Of a stretch of 64,000 bases of DNA, positions 34,147 through 45,841 are shown piece after piece. How positions within the stretch are numbered: the first letter of the stretch is position 1; each line of letters starts with the position of its first letter. The DNA is from Mantis religiosa (lineage: Eukaryota > Arthropoda > Insecta > Mantodea > Mantidae), in assembly GCA_030765055.1 (NCBI GenBank), contig CM060952.1, positions 86,760,993 to 86,824,992 of the forward strand, in the 5' to 3' direction. Made by a program: the position numbers and the translations under genes. The notes under the pieces are model-generated. The model was not told the DNA's origin. It saw only the letters and a program-made list of their open reading frames with translations, and made no database searches.

Positions 34147-36194
34147 TTTTATATTGTGGCTTTGTGGATTCGTAGAATTAAAAGTCCAATTTGCAAAAAT
34201 TCTAAATGTTCTTTATTTCCGTTGAAATACAGTATTCAATTCTCACGTAACAACATTACATCACAGATACAGCACAATCTTCCAAGGTCGATGGCAATAA
34301 CAAACAGCGTTCAGTTTACAACATCAGCTCTCGCTACAACAACACTCTCAGCTGTGCTCTCCTTACCTCTCGCGACTCACTCTGGTTTTACAACTGTCCG
34401 CTGGCGTGTCACAATCTCTTATATATCTCATTCATAAATTCGAGAGATTTCTGGGACAAACAAGAAGCCGATAATCACTAGATGTTTCTGGAATGACAAG
34501 ACATCGAATGACGAAATTCGAACCTTCCAGAAGCGTAACTTAATCTGCGCCGGCAAGTCCTGTACCTCCACTATATTTGACGGCTCTTTGTATACACTAG
34601 CCGCGCTATCGTAGATAACGGCTTCACGACAATATTGTTTCAGTGAGAGGCGCAGAAAATTTACATTCGGCAATTTACGAATGAACATGGTTGCTCACTG
34701 TAATTCCCGCATGGAAAGCAATGAGAAGGATGGCATATTGTAACGTAGGTTACACTTTGTATCCGTACCGGACTGTACACACACAGCGCTTCGGTATACT
34801 CGTTGACACAGGCATTTATTGATGTCGCGCCTGACTTTGTATAGTAACTGTGTGCGTGTACATTGATTGCTAAGGTGTACGGGATCCGAAGTCTGATCAT
34901 AACCTTTAAGTGCTAAGTCGACATTTGGAGGATAGGTGAAATAGATCAAGATTGGTCGCAGTGCCGAATCCCCTCCGTACGATTCTATCCATCCTACCCT
35001 AAGTGCTAAGCTGACATTCATTTGTTTCTGGGGACTATGGAAGAAAGGGAGGAAAGCAGCAAGGAGGCAAGAAAGGAAGGAAAGAAATTTCAATACCAGG
35101 TGACGCACTTTTAAAATGACTATCACGTCGGGCTTCCCGTATTCCTCTATTAACATAAAACAAAAGTACATTTGCAAAACTATTTTGTAGAAAAGTTGAT
35201 AGATAAAGCTATGTGAATGTAGCATCAGAATTTCTGTCCTTCGAGGAGTTCACTTAGGGATTTAAATGTGGAGGTCTACGCCCATTCCAACTTGTAACTT
35301 AATTTTGTACCTCAATAAAGTAAGGTTTTAGAAAATTCTCTACGATAAATATATTAGAAACTCTGATGCGGAGTGTTAAAAGCACATATTGCTATCTTCG
35401 TCTCCAAGCAACGAGAAGTACGAGTATTTCTGAAAGCTTACGCATTCCGGATTTCGTGTTAAATTTGCTCAGCTCTCAGTTCAACTGACTAGAATTCGTA
35501 ATAAGGGATGCCATCGTTCCAAACCAGTACAGATATAGTCGAATATGCATCGGTTGTAATTCCCTGTGGCATTGGTTTGGAAATTCATAGAATATTATAG
35601 ATCGGGGAACACGTCATAAGCAGTAAACACACTTCGTATTGCATACTGCAGTTGCACATGTTCCAGTTGTATCTTATAACTTATTTACATTCAAGCATCC
35701 TTTCGAGTCACTATTGTTCAAGTTGGAGCTTACGCTTTAGAATTACATTATTTCTAGCATATGAAAGTTATAAATAGCCACTGCATACCTCAAAATATTC
35801 ACACTCTTAGATGGGAGAAACACTCCATGCTAGAGATTCACATTTTTTGACCTTCGCCTCTTTACTTAGGCAACCAGCACGACATCTAGTCCTCACGTGA
35901 GAAAATGGGATATGTTTCATCTCTTCCAGCCTTCACCTCCATGTGGTGAGCAATACTGTCAGTGGTATGCCTACAGCACCTGAAACTTTGCTGGACAAAT
36001 AAATCCAATGAAGGAATTCGTGTTTTCGAGATACATTTGTTAAGTACAAGCCCTCCCCATCGCAAATTCTCCAATATTTGTAGTAACTATTAGGGGCAAA
36101 TATTTATATATTTTAAAATACTTATGAAAACATTCTTTTTTGTTTAACTTTGGCTCAATCTTGCTCTTTGGTCATGCGTGTGCTTTGATACACT

Positions 36195-36200
<6 letters not shown>
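34147..36200. other. Mostly unassigned DNA with one short repeat
   Basis: Holds a short dispersed repeat at 34929-35000 (listed separately) and otherwise nothing recognised. A minus-strand frame of 176 codons (34695-35225) has no motif and poor composition; I do not call it. Confidence 0.45.
34929..35000 (+). repeat. Short dispersed repeat
   Basis: About 72 bp similar to 41643-41715; both share TGCCGAATCC(C/T)CTCCGTA inside a longer diverged match. Imperfect direct repeats of about 20 bp (AAGTGCTAAG..GACATT) flank it at 34908-34927 and 35001-35020. Confidence 0.6.

Positions 36201-36229
<29 letters not shown>
36201..36229. repeat. (TA)n microsatellite
   Basis: About 29 bp of TA repeat. Confidence 0.95.
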
Positions 36230-36232
<3 letters not shown>

Positions 36233-36817
36233 CGATATTATCGGTATTTAACATGGACAATTTTTCAAACAACAGAAATTCTACACCTCAACTGACAAAG
36301 AAGGCAAATGTGTTGCACTTACCTGAGTTTTTCTACACTCTACTCTTTATTAGTGTGTATATTATTCTTAAAAAGATATATTTCTCTTTTAATTTCATTT
36401 AAATTGAAATGGTTCTTTGTAGAAGTAGCAAATATGCATTTCTTTATGTGCATAAAGGAAATAACGACAGTCAAATTTTAACAGCTGACTACTCTATCTA
36501 TAAATTTGTATTTAATTGCAAGAAAGAAGTAAATATAGAAATTTATTTTACGTAACATTATTGAAAATTATTTCCGAATGAAGAAACCCTCACAGCATAT
36601 TGCCATAAAATTCGAAATTTTGTAGTCATCTTTAATTCAAAGCGTTAGATTAGTTTTGAGAAAACAGAAACTTTCGAAAAATCGTTCATGTAAATGTAGT
36701 TTGGCATAAGGACTTTTGGAGAATGTTGAACATTTCGTACTATTTAATTTAATTGATAGAAACTAATCGTTCCTTCACACTAGCTGTGTATAGGCTAAGG
36801 TTTTGGTTAGAGTGAAA
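36230..36817. other. No feature recognised
   Basis: AT-rich DNA. Confidence 0.45.
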
Positions 36818-36934
36818 CTGAAAAATTCAATGCCATGGCTAGGATTTCAACCGCGGATCTCCTGGTTAAGAGCAGCTGAACGGAAACCAGGATATCCGTA
36901 GTTCAAATCCCGGCCATGGCATTGAATTTTTCAG
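36818..36934. repeat. 117-bp tRNA-like palindrome
   Basis: Outer arms of 22 bp are perfect inverted repeats (36818-36839 and 36913-36934, core AATGCCATGGC). The pairing continues for about 28 bp more with six mismatches, leaving a loop of about 17 nt. Each arm carries a T-arm-like motif (GATTTCAACC and GTTCAAATCCCGG), so it looks like two tRNA-like SINE heads face to face. Confidence 0.8.
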
Positions 36935-36957
36935 TAGGACTCTATTTCGGACTGTTC

Positions 36958-37042
<85 letters not shown>
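36958..37042. repeat. (CA)n microsatellite
   Basis: About 82 bp of CA repeat ending in a GTGCGCGCGCGC stretch, 25 bp beyond the palindrome. Confidence 0.96.
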
Positions 37043-37048
<6 letters not shown>

Positions 37049-37539
37049 GCGCGCTCGCACAGGTCGTTATTTTAAAGCGGCAAATTTTGGATTTAATGAT
37101 ACTGAAAGTACCTAAGTTTGGATGGAAAGCAATGCTTCCTCTGTTTACTGTAACTACTGAATATAGAAAGTAAAAATTAGTTATTTTATGGGTAATATTT
37201 AAAGTATTTAGTTCATCAAACTTCTACTTCAAACTTGATTATTTGACATACTACAATGTCAAGCTTGTGTATTGGTAAAATGCCTGGTGAAAATGTAGCA
37301 GACGTTCAACTGTCTCTTGAGTTCGGAGATTATCCTCGAAGTAGAAGAGGATAAAAGGAGGAGATAAGAGGATTTCCAAAAGAAGTTGAAGGTGGCTTAA
37401 TGGGGAGATATTAAATACCCTGACACAATTTGATTCTTAGCTTCCCTTGAGGTTAAATGTTAACAAACGGCCAACACTAAAAACTAATGTCTTCATTCTC
37501 TCTTTTTCCTCTATATACCTCAATTTTACTTTCCTTGCC

Positions 37540-37690
37540 GCTTAAGGTAGTTCAAAGTTCGTATTCCGGAGGTCGAGGTTCGATTCCAGTCGTCTATTTT
37601 ACTTTGACGTTTCGTGGTTTACCCTGGTCGCCGAGCAAATATCTGGGGTAGTTCTACATATATCATGATTTCTTTTCATTCCGTTTACTT
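37540..37690 (+). mobile_element. tRNA-like SINE fragment
   Basis: GGAGGTCGAGGTTCGATTCCAG is a good B box. Downstream, TTTACCCTGGTCGCCGAGCAAATATC resembles a SINE body. The A box is weak. Confidence 0.5.
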
Positions 37691-37800
37691 CCCATCTTTA
37701 AGGTTTCTTTGTGTTTGGTGATACCGGAAAATGTAATTCTCAACAAAGTGTTCTAAACTTTGGTGTAACATTAAGGATGTCCTAGATAATGTTACTCTCG

Positions 37801-38088
37801 TTTTGAATTCTGCATTGTTTTACATTTCTGAAGCACGAAGTCAATTTTCATTTGTATGGCAATGAAAGGGTAAGAATTTAAAGATGAACACGGAGAGATA
37901 TGATTTTAAATTTATGATTTAGTTTTCTGTATTTCACTGGTTTTAATTCTACATTATTTTTACATTTCTGAAGCCTGAAGTCAATTTTCATTTGTACGGC
38001 AATGAAAGAGTAAGAATTTCAAGATGAGCATGCACAGATACGATTTAAAATTTCTGATTTTCGCTTCAGTTTCCTGTATTTCCCTGTC
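37801..38088 (+). repeat. Tandem duplication, two units of about 143 bp
   Basis: Unit 1 (37801-37940) and unit 2 (37941-38088) share TACATTTCTGAAGC, GAAGTCAATTTTCATTTGTA and GGCAATGAAAG in order, with about 10-15% difference and a short insertion at the end of unit 2. No coding potential. Confidence 0.85.
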
Positions 38089-38939
38089 ATGTAAAATAAA
38101 ACAATTTCTCAAAACAATTACCTTCGTTAAAATAAGTAAATAAAATTAAAAGGAACGCAATCTATGGCATACGCATGACTCATTTCTTAATTGCTATAAA
38201 ACTGTTTTTACGATCGTTTATTGCTATATTTGCTTTATTTTAATTCAGATACGTGTACAGAATTAGCGATAGTAAAATGTTTTAACAACTGAACGTTATA
38301 GGTTGGCCTAAAATTACACACTCTGTGCATCCAATCGTGAGAAACAATTGAATGTCGATATGGCTTTGAAAGGATAACAAACTATTGAACAAATCCACAA
38401 AGTATTTTATTTTTTTAATCATATTATCCTCTTTTGAGTCTTGAAAACGCATGGATGATCAGTTTTCAGCTTCTACGCCAAGGATGTCTGCTGCTGCAGT
38501 CTGCAAACTACAAGACAGAATTTTATTGGACTAGGGCACCTGCTTTCAATTACCTTGAGTGTTGAAGAGACGCCCATTTAGCACCTCCCCCCAGTCACAG
38601 CTGTTCGCCTCATCTCTGGTACAGTTCCTCCTAACCTTATGAGATTATTAGTTCCTATGCCTCAAACCAACAGAACATTCTCTTTACAAAGCCGTAAGTT
38701 TGTCTGTACTCCAACAGCTACCCTTAACTTCGCAGTTACTTACGTATTATTTTATTTGTGTTTTACTTCTGTACTAGAGGCTGCATTGTATTCCATCCAA
38801 ATATTCATTGTCAATATTTTGATTGAATTAGTTCTGCGTAACTCCTAAACGGTATAAGACAGACAAAAACTTGAGATATTAGTCAAGCATATAATTTAAT
38901 TATCTTAAACTTTCCTAGTTTTACCACTATCATGGTGTT
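38089..38939. other. No feature recognised
   Basis: AT-rich DNA. Confidence 0.45.
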
Positions 38940-39232
38940 AGGGAATTCTTTTCCCTCTATCCCTTATGCCTATTTAGGCGTCGGGTTGAAGAACAGAAAT
39001 ACTGGATCAGACAGAGAACCCAGAATGGGTGATCAGTCTAATGCTTGAAATGAGAATGAGACAAGCAATGACAGAATGAAGGGGAAATGAATGAAAGGAA
39101 AGATGATAATGGAGCAATTGGTGCAATGGCGAGGGATACTGGAGATGCCGGAGAAAACCCACCCCTGCGCCGCGTTGTCCACCATAAATCTCACATGCGA
39201 TCGAACCCGGGCTGTTGATCGGTTAGACCGCT
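38940..39232 (-). mobile_element. SINE family B, copy 2
   Basis: Minus strand from 39232: a damaged head with CCCGGGTTCGATCG (B box), then GGACAACGCGGCGCAGGGG and GGGTTTTCTCCGGCATCTCC, the family core. Past the core the sequence differs from copy 1 and continues to about 38940. Confidence 0.75.
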
Positions 39233-39235
39233 AGT

Positions 39236-40715
39236 TTCCTTTTGTATTCATGCAGAGAGCAGAATTTTAAAGCCTACTTTGAAAACATTTGACTAACTCT
39301 GATACTCAAACCTAAATACAAAAACAGGATGCTCACCGTCTCAGTTGACTCGAAGTACTTCAATAATGCAGTAAAAGCACTAAATATCACGTTTGTAATT
39401 GTTGTTACCTCACAATAGGGGTAAAACCCATATATGTGTTAAAATTAACATGTGTATGTAATATTATTAATATATGATAACGTAATTTACAATGATATAT
39501 GGCATTCGTCTAGTTAGTATTACAAGATTTACTGATTACCCAGAAAAACAAAACGATGTTGCACAGAGTTTACGAATTTTAAGAGATGTTAAACGTATTG
39601 TAACGCCTTTAGGAGAGACCCTACGAACGTCAGCAGATACACGAAAGGTACCTGTAGTATTATATTTTTTGTTGAGTGGCTGCTATATTCAGAAATGTGT
39701 ACTGTTTATCATCGTATTCGCAAACCTTCAAAAATTTAGATAATACCTTTGTATACTTGGAACAACATTGCTTCAAATTAGCCCAAGTTGGTTCCTTGTA
39801 TTTCAGAACACACAATTGTGGAGGTAATTGTGGCCCAGAAAAATAAAAAAAATGTGTCCATTTTAGACACATTCTAAGTTTGCTCAGTTCAACTTGTACA
39901 GTTGTGATTTACACAAAGCTTACACTACACCATAACGACTTAAGTAACCTTCTTATTTAATCCTCTGTTGCATTCTATGAAGAATGTTCAGAAATCTAAA
40001 TTTGTGAGTATACTGATTAATCGGACTCTAATTCCAACATATTTATAATTAATTCATTTATGAAGAACAATTTCAGGACAGTGGTAATCCTGATCTAAAG
40101 GAGATAAACTAGCACATAGTTTCCCTCAAATCAGTTTTCAAAGTTCAAAAGGTTCATTTGTCCATAGTAGTCATCTTAAAATGATCAGCAATGATACCTA
40201 AGAAGAGAATTTTGCATATATCTGTTCATTATGAACTGTTTCTGCATTAATATAAATGATAATTTTCTCCATACCTTTCTAGCACTTGCACTGGTTACCT
40301 ACAGGGACAGCAACAGCTCTAACTATGAGTAGTTATACGTAAAACCCATTAGTGGCTAAGCATAACAACAGCAAAGGTCACCTCTAACTCTTTAGCGGCT
40401 CTAGGACATTAGTAAAACAATTAGGATTACAAATTATGCTTCAGTGAGAACTTAAATTAATATTTGATAACTAAGTTTCGCAGTGTAGAAAACCTCTGAC
40501 ACGCCTACAGTATCCAGTATCTTCTGCCGGCTGCTACAGTGGTAAACTGCGCGATCTTTTACTCAAGGTGTATGTGGTGTAAAAATATAATATTAGACCA
40601 TTTCTGAGTCTCAGAACGAGAAACTGAAACTAACTTCTGAAGTAGGCATCAGTAACTTTAGGCTGTTTCCCTAACAATAATGAGAAGCGTAAATTATCGT
40701 GAGTTGCACTATTGC
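39236..40715. other. No feature recognised
   Basis: About 1.5 kb with no supported feature. Confidence 0.45.
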
Positions 40716-40717
40716 TA

Positions 40718-41001
40718 CAGTTTGATTTTTTAAAAGAAGATACGTGAAGGTCATCAAGCAAGGGCCGCGAAGGGTAAGAGGGGAAGGTCGTTGCTATGGT
40801 AATGTAAACAAAGGTTGCCAGATTGGTTAAACTGGTGAATCACATACTCTGATAGCTCGAACCCTTGTTTATGTTTCAAGGGTTGAGAGGATAAAGGAAG
40901 GGGATATCTGCATTACTTCCCGTCTGCTATTGGGCGACATTGCGAAACATCACGTAGAGAAACAGATGACCTTCACGTATCTTCTTCTAAAAATCAGACT
41001 G
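40718..41001. mobile_element. TA-flanked MITE
   Basis: Inverted ends beginning CAGTTTGATTTTT on the left and CAGTCTGATTTTT on the right strand pair over about 38 bp with few mismatches (shared AGAAGATACGTGAAGGTCAT). TA lies directly outside each end (40716-40717 and 41002-41003). A 284-bp non-coding element; the TA target and CAGT ends fit the Tc1/mariner group. Confidence 0.85.
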
Positions 41002-41003
41002 TA

Positions 41004-41642
41004 GTGGGAGAATTCAGGTATATATCACCCGAGTTTGATCCTCAGGAACTATATGCCACCGACAATCTGTAACAATAAAGCACTTTTGTAAAGCATAAAG
41101 ACACGTTTTAGACATACGCCCTCCTTCATCACTTTGAATCGCCACATATTGTGACCTCTCCCCCCCCCCCAAAAAAAAAACCTTCAAGTCTCTTTATTCG
41201 TCTCAAAAATCGTCAGGTCAATGTTAACCTACCATCAGGCTTTCCTTTAACGAGGTGTGACTCAGGCGGGCGTAAGCGCATGTTGGGTAGGTTAATTACA
41301 TATACCTAATTTCCCGTACCTCCATTACAATTTCACATCATCTCTCATCTGGTGGTCCCTTTCAGGGTAGAAATGTCGGTGGGAGTCTCGGTGGTGCATG
41401 ACAGGATAATATGCTCCAGGTAAACACTTCCTCCTCCGGTACGACGGTCCCTGGTCTCCGGATGGGCCTACTGGGCCATTTCAGGACCACGGTAAGAGGG
41501 AAACCGACTGTACTGGCCTACCGGAAGTTTCCAACTGGTCAATAGTAGGGACGCTGCCCTTTTTACTGTCGCAGCTCCTTGGGTCAACCTCCCACTGTCT
41601 CCTCTCGCCTCATCCTTCCTCCTGTGGATGTCTCACTTGAGG
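41004..41642. other. GC-richer unassigned block
   Basis: Contains a C10-A10 run (41161-41180) and, from about 41330, a GC-richer stretch with GGTGGTCC, CGGTGGTGCATGAC and TACGACGGTCCC. It looks like repeat-derived leader sequence but I cannot place it. Confidence 0.4.
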
Positions 41643-42010
41643 CATAGGCATAATATATCAAGACTGCTTGCAATGCCGAATCCTCTCCGTAAGAATCTAT
41701 TCTATTTTATCCTAGCATTTCTTTTACACGAGTGCAAAACTTCGAAACGAATCTACAGTGTTTCAGTCATTGTAACACGCACCCTTTATGCTGAAGACCT
41801 ACATATAGGTCCTCCTCTAATACAGAACTACACAAAAGAACTCCGATATTCAAACGTAAACTGCTTCCACAGCTCGGCAATCCCTCACCCGGAGCCGCTC
41901 TTACTGACCCATGAACTGCTTTCTGCCTGTTCCACAACCTTCCGACTCCTTATCACGAAGCTTGAAACGTACCACACTCAGCTCGAAGCACTGCACTGTC
42001 CTATCTTTCA
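41643..42010 (+). repeat. Dispersed repeat, + copy
   Basis: The left part matches 34929-35000. The right part (about 41822-42010) matches the reverse strand of about 51660-51865, sharing TCCGATATTCA, CTTACTGACCC, CCGACTCCTTATC and GTACCACACTCAGCTC in order. The open frame through it (41628-42044) is probably incidental. Confidence 0.7.
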
Positions 42011-43324
42011 AGAAAGTAAATGTATACTTTCCGCAGGTCAGTAACATTTAGGCGTTCCGTGACCTTTGGCGCGAGTTACTTTCGTAGTGACAAGATTTAA
42101 GACTTCACCAAATTTCCTACCTTTGCCAAATTTGAAACTTCCATGTCTCCTATGAAACTCAATATCTCAATCTCTAACTTGATAAATTCCAAGAATCCTT
42201 TTGCCGTTCTAAATTTCAGAACTTGCCTAGGTGTCTTTTTTCTGTTCTAACGTACAAGGTTTTGAACATAACTAAATTCCAAGTAACCTACACTGACTGG
42301 TTTAGCTTTTACTTTACAGGAAGCTTGGCTACTAATGGCATCTCCTGACAGAATTATACATTGTCCATTGATTTTTACGTATCGATGATATTTATTACAA
42401 TCATGTATCTATATCGTCTATCTTTATTTTATAAAATTATTAATTTTAACAGTCGAACTTATGGCACCGCATCAAACATCTGCATCATGATAATGCTTAA
42501 AGCGCTTTGAAATTAAAAGTTCTGTATATACTGTTTAAATCATACAAAATCGTAATTTAGCTGATTTCGTTTTTGTCCTTAAGCGGAAGATTGTCTGCTA
42601 CAAAGTGCCCCTGAGTTACTCGCAGCTCATTTAATACATATTTGATACGCACCTGCAGATTGAGGAACATCTGACGCCTTTTGCAGACAGGTGATCCATC
42701 AACTTTAATAATGGTGGCCGGATGTTCGCTCGCGAAGGAGCCTTGCTAACAAGATCACTATTTGAATTCTGACCCTAGGGCTGTCTGGATCCATTATCAG
42801 CCTCCACCCACAAGTCGTTAGTACAGGGCGATCCAATGTCAACTCAACCGTACGGTGGCATTTATCACTGTCGGTAACCAAACCACAGCACTTGGCTCAG
42901 TTTTGAAATTGATAATTTGACCCAATTTTATTACAAATTTCAAAATAACTTTAAGAGTAACACAATTTTTAGATTTTTGATAGTAAAATTGAGCCCTTTA
43001 GTAGTTCATAACTGTTAAAAGTATAACATTCTTTCGCTCAACACTCAAAAGCTTTTAAGACGCTGGTAATGACAACTTTGGTTTCTTGCGAAATGTGACA
43101 ATCGCTTCATTCAATAAGGAGGTGAATCTGAGTTAAATAGTTACCATATAAAACGCAGGTCTCAATAGAACACTAAGTTCGGAGAATGTTGTAATATATT
43201 AATTAATTAGATTCTTGTCACGTAATTTTCATCGTTTTATTGTTTTCTCTGGCTTCCTTGTGTTGAATGTTGTGGTTTTCCACAACTTATGTTGTCAAAA
43301 CATGTTATGCAAGGCAGATAAAAT
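42011..43324. other. No feature recognised
   Basis: Unassigned DNA. Confidence 0.45.
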
Positions 43325-43556
43325 GCCCGCTCTGTAGCTACATGGTAGCGTGTCTGCCTCACGTGCAAGAGTTCCCGAGTTCGAATCTAGGTCAGTGTGA
43401 GTTACCTGGTTAAGGTTTTTTCCGGGTTTTTCCCTTATCCTTTAAAAGGCAAATGTTGCTCTATGGACCCTGGACTCATTTGAGCATCATTTCACCAATT
43501 TCATTCATCGTCCGATATGACTTAACGACGGAGGACGTAAATTATAAAAAAAAAAG
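43325..43556 (+). mobile_element. SINE family A, copy 8
   Basis: Full copy from GCCCGCTCTGTAGC with B box CGAGTTCGAATCTAGG to GACGTAAATTAT and an A tail; the part around CGAATGTCGGGTAACTC is shortened. Confidence 0.93.
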
Positions 43557-44380
43557 GCAGATAAGCATCGTAGCCCGTAAATATCATTACCTTGAGGATG
43601 GTAAACCAATACCACATGTTTCTATATAATATATAAATATTCGGGAATGTGTATATAAAAGGGTTAAACGATTTTTATTTTGTTCGGCCTGAGTTCTCGT
43701 TTTGCAATAACACTTACTCCCAAAATAAAATCTTCCTTTCAACCCTGTATCATAAATAACTGTTTGTTAACCTAAAAAGACAAAACTTTTAATGAAATAA
43801 AAATTAATTTAAAACTACCTATAATATACAAATGTAGAATTGGTTCTCGAATATAGATATTTAGGAACAAGGATTAATCTTTTATAAAATTAAAACGTTT
43901 TCTTTATTAAAAATTAAATATGACAGTTTTTAAACATATTTATCTTATATTTTTAAATTCCATTTAATTCCACACAAGTAATTGTTTCACTTTATTAATG
44001 CCTACAGAAGCTTGCAAGACGGTCTAAATAGGTTTGCCTACGATAATAATCGTAATGTCTCGAACAATGCCATGAAAGAATAACTATAAACGTTTTCATG
44101 GCTTCACAAAACAACAAAAGAATATTCAGCTCATATAATAGTAGACCTCCTCTCTCAAATCGATTGAAATGGACTTGGTCTATCTTTTGTTTTGAAGTTA
44201 TTGTTTTCTTAGCAATGTTGCTTATATTGACGTTGCTCAACTTGTTCCAATAACATTTTTCCTATTAATAGCGACGAGGTAGGAATCAGTAGGTCAACGC
44301 ATAATCAACTGAGCCAAACAAAACGACTCACATACACACACGCGCGCGCTTTTCTCTAAGGATATTTTATCCATTTCTAG
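43557..44380. other. No feature recognised
   Basis: AT-rich DNA, ending in a short CA/CG repeat (44333-44349). Confidence 0.45.
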
Positions 44381-45310
44381 CAGTGGCGGCTGGTGGGTTA
44401 AATTATTGGTGGTGCACAAATGAAAAATAAAATACAGAGTAGTAATGACTCATCTATTTATACAGATTTTCTGCTCTACTCTCCTTAGATCTGGCGAATC
44501 TATCGATAACTTTTGCGTTGAAGTCGCTGATCTTCATAACAAAATCTCTCTCAATTGAAAGCATTGCTAATGCTGACAATCGGTCCTGTGACATTGTGTT
44601 CCTAAGGAAAGTTTTTATTCTTTTTAAAGTTGAGAAACAGCATTCTGCTTCAGCGGTAGACATTGGCATAGTTAACAGTACTCGGAGGAGTTTGACATAT
44701 TCGCTGAATGTTCCTTAATGAAGTCCATCAAGCACAAAGCGCCGGACATTGCACGAAATTCCTCTCGACTGTAAATTACAGTCAGTTCTCTACGAATTTT
44801 TGTTCCAATGATAAAAGGATAGAACCTTATTGTTTCTCTAAGGGAATCCTCTGGAAATGTCTTAGAAATTTTCTTGATGAAACAAAGTTGAGGCTAACAG
44901 ATGCCCCGTGAAGCTAAATCTGTCCTTTGCTTCTCTAAGAATGTCACATACTTCAAGATCTTCTCTTCTTTTCACATCATGATCTTCTATTCTTCTCCTC
45001 TTAATTGCAGTTTCTTCGTGTTCCTCGATATCCACGCTATTTCTTACGTTTTGCACTACCCTTTGAAATGCGTTTAGCTGGGCGATGGCAAATGTGGCAT
45101 TGCAGTCTCGTTTCTGCAGCTGATTGTATAAAATGTCCACATGGGGTATGATCTTGTAGAAGAAAGACAGCCAGAATACAAAATTATAATCTTTCAAACT
45201 GGCCATAAACCCAGAAGCCTGAACAAGTGTGGCGTTGTTGTTTAACAGAGCTCTCTTCTGAATAACCTCCATGCATTTAATTAAATCCTCCCTGTGTTCG
45301 AAAAGCAGAG
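44381..45310 (-). pseudogene. hAT transposase 3' half with terminal repeat
   Basis: The minus strand holds the C-terminal half of a hAT transposase of the kind also domesticated as ZMYM1-like proteins. From 45272: VQASGFMASLKDYNFVFWLSFF and IPHVDILYNQLQKRD, then TVIYSREEFRAMSGALCLMDF near 44760, and after a frameshift MPMSTAEAECCFSTLKRIKT with NTMSQDRLSALAMLSIERDF (44454-44669). The last is the hAT dimerisation block. The element end is visible as CAGTGGCGGCTGGTGGG at 44381, typical of this hAT group. The 5' half and the other terminal repeat are missing, so this is a 5'-truncated, frameshifted copy. Confidence 0.88.
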
Positions 45311-45545
45311 CACACAGAAGCTAAGCCTGAAGGTCTCGCTATAGCCGTTGCTAAGAGCAGGAGGAGCTAGGTTTATAAACCTCCATTTAAGCAATGTATA
45401 AGAAGCCACTCCCATCTCTTCCCCTTCCCGCAAACCCCTCAGAGGGCCTACATTTGGGCGAAATCTTAGGTTAACTCTTCGCTGCAAACCTACGGCTCCT
45501 ACAGCTAATCACTATTTATTTCGACTTCTGCGGTCATGGGCAGCT

Positions 45546-45841
45546 ACAGACGATAAGCGTAATTGAAACATGTTTGTATATAAAACAATGCAAACAAGTA
45601 CAGATTTAATGTGCAAAATGCACCTGTTGTATATTCAGAATCAGTGGGTGTAGCGCAAACCTGCAACCTTATGGAGGAACCGCTCCTGATTTCTAGAAAT
45701 ATAGATGAAATTATGTTATCGAGTTTTTGGGTGCAAAACGCTGCAGAAGCGTATGACGTATGACAATTGCTGGGGCGGACGACTAGGGTAGCTATAAAAT
45801 AAGAATGAACATGGGTTAAGCCAATACGCTTATCGTACTGT
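45546..45841. mobile_element. Possible MITE
   Basis: The ends share ACGATAAGCGTA in inverted orientation (near 45549 and 45826-45836), with weaker matches inward (CATGTTTG against CATGTTCA). About 296 bp. A target duplication is not clear. Confidence 0.4.

Noticed and set aside
34480..34535. Two heat-shock-element-like dyads (TTCTGGAA and TTCCAGAA)
   Set aside because: Six defined bases occur about this often by chance in 64 kb, and no gene start is nearby.
34695..35225. 176-codon minus frame
   Set aside because: No family motif, composition like random AT-rich DNA, and it overlaps a dispersed repeat.
41161..41180. C10-A10 run
   Set aside because: Striking but a simple homopolymer junction, perhaps a sequencing or assembly effect; no context supports a function.
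41628..42044. 138-codon + frame
   Set aside because: It lies in a dispersed repeat whose other copy (51.6-51.9 kb) does not keep the same frame; no motif.
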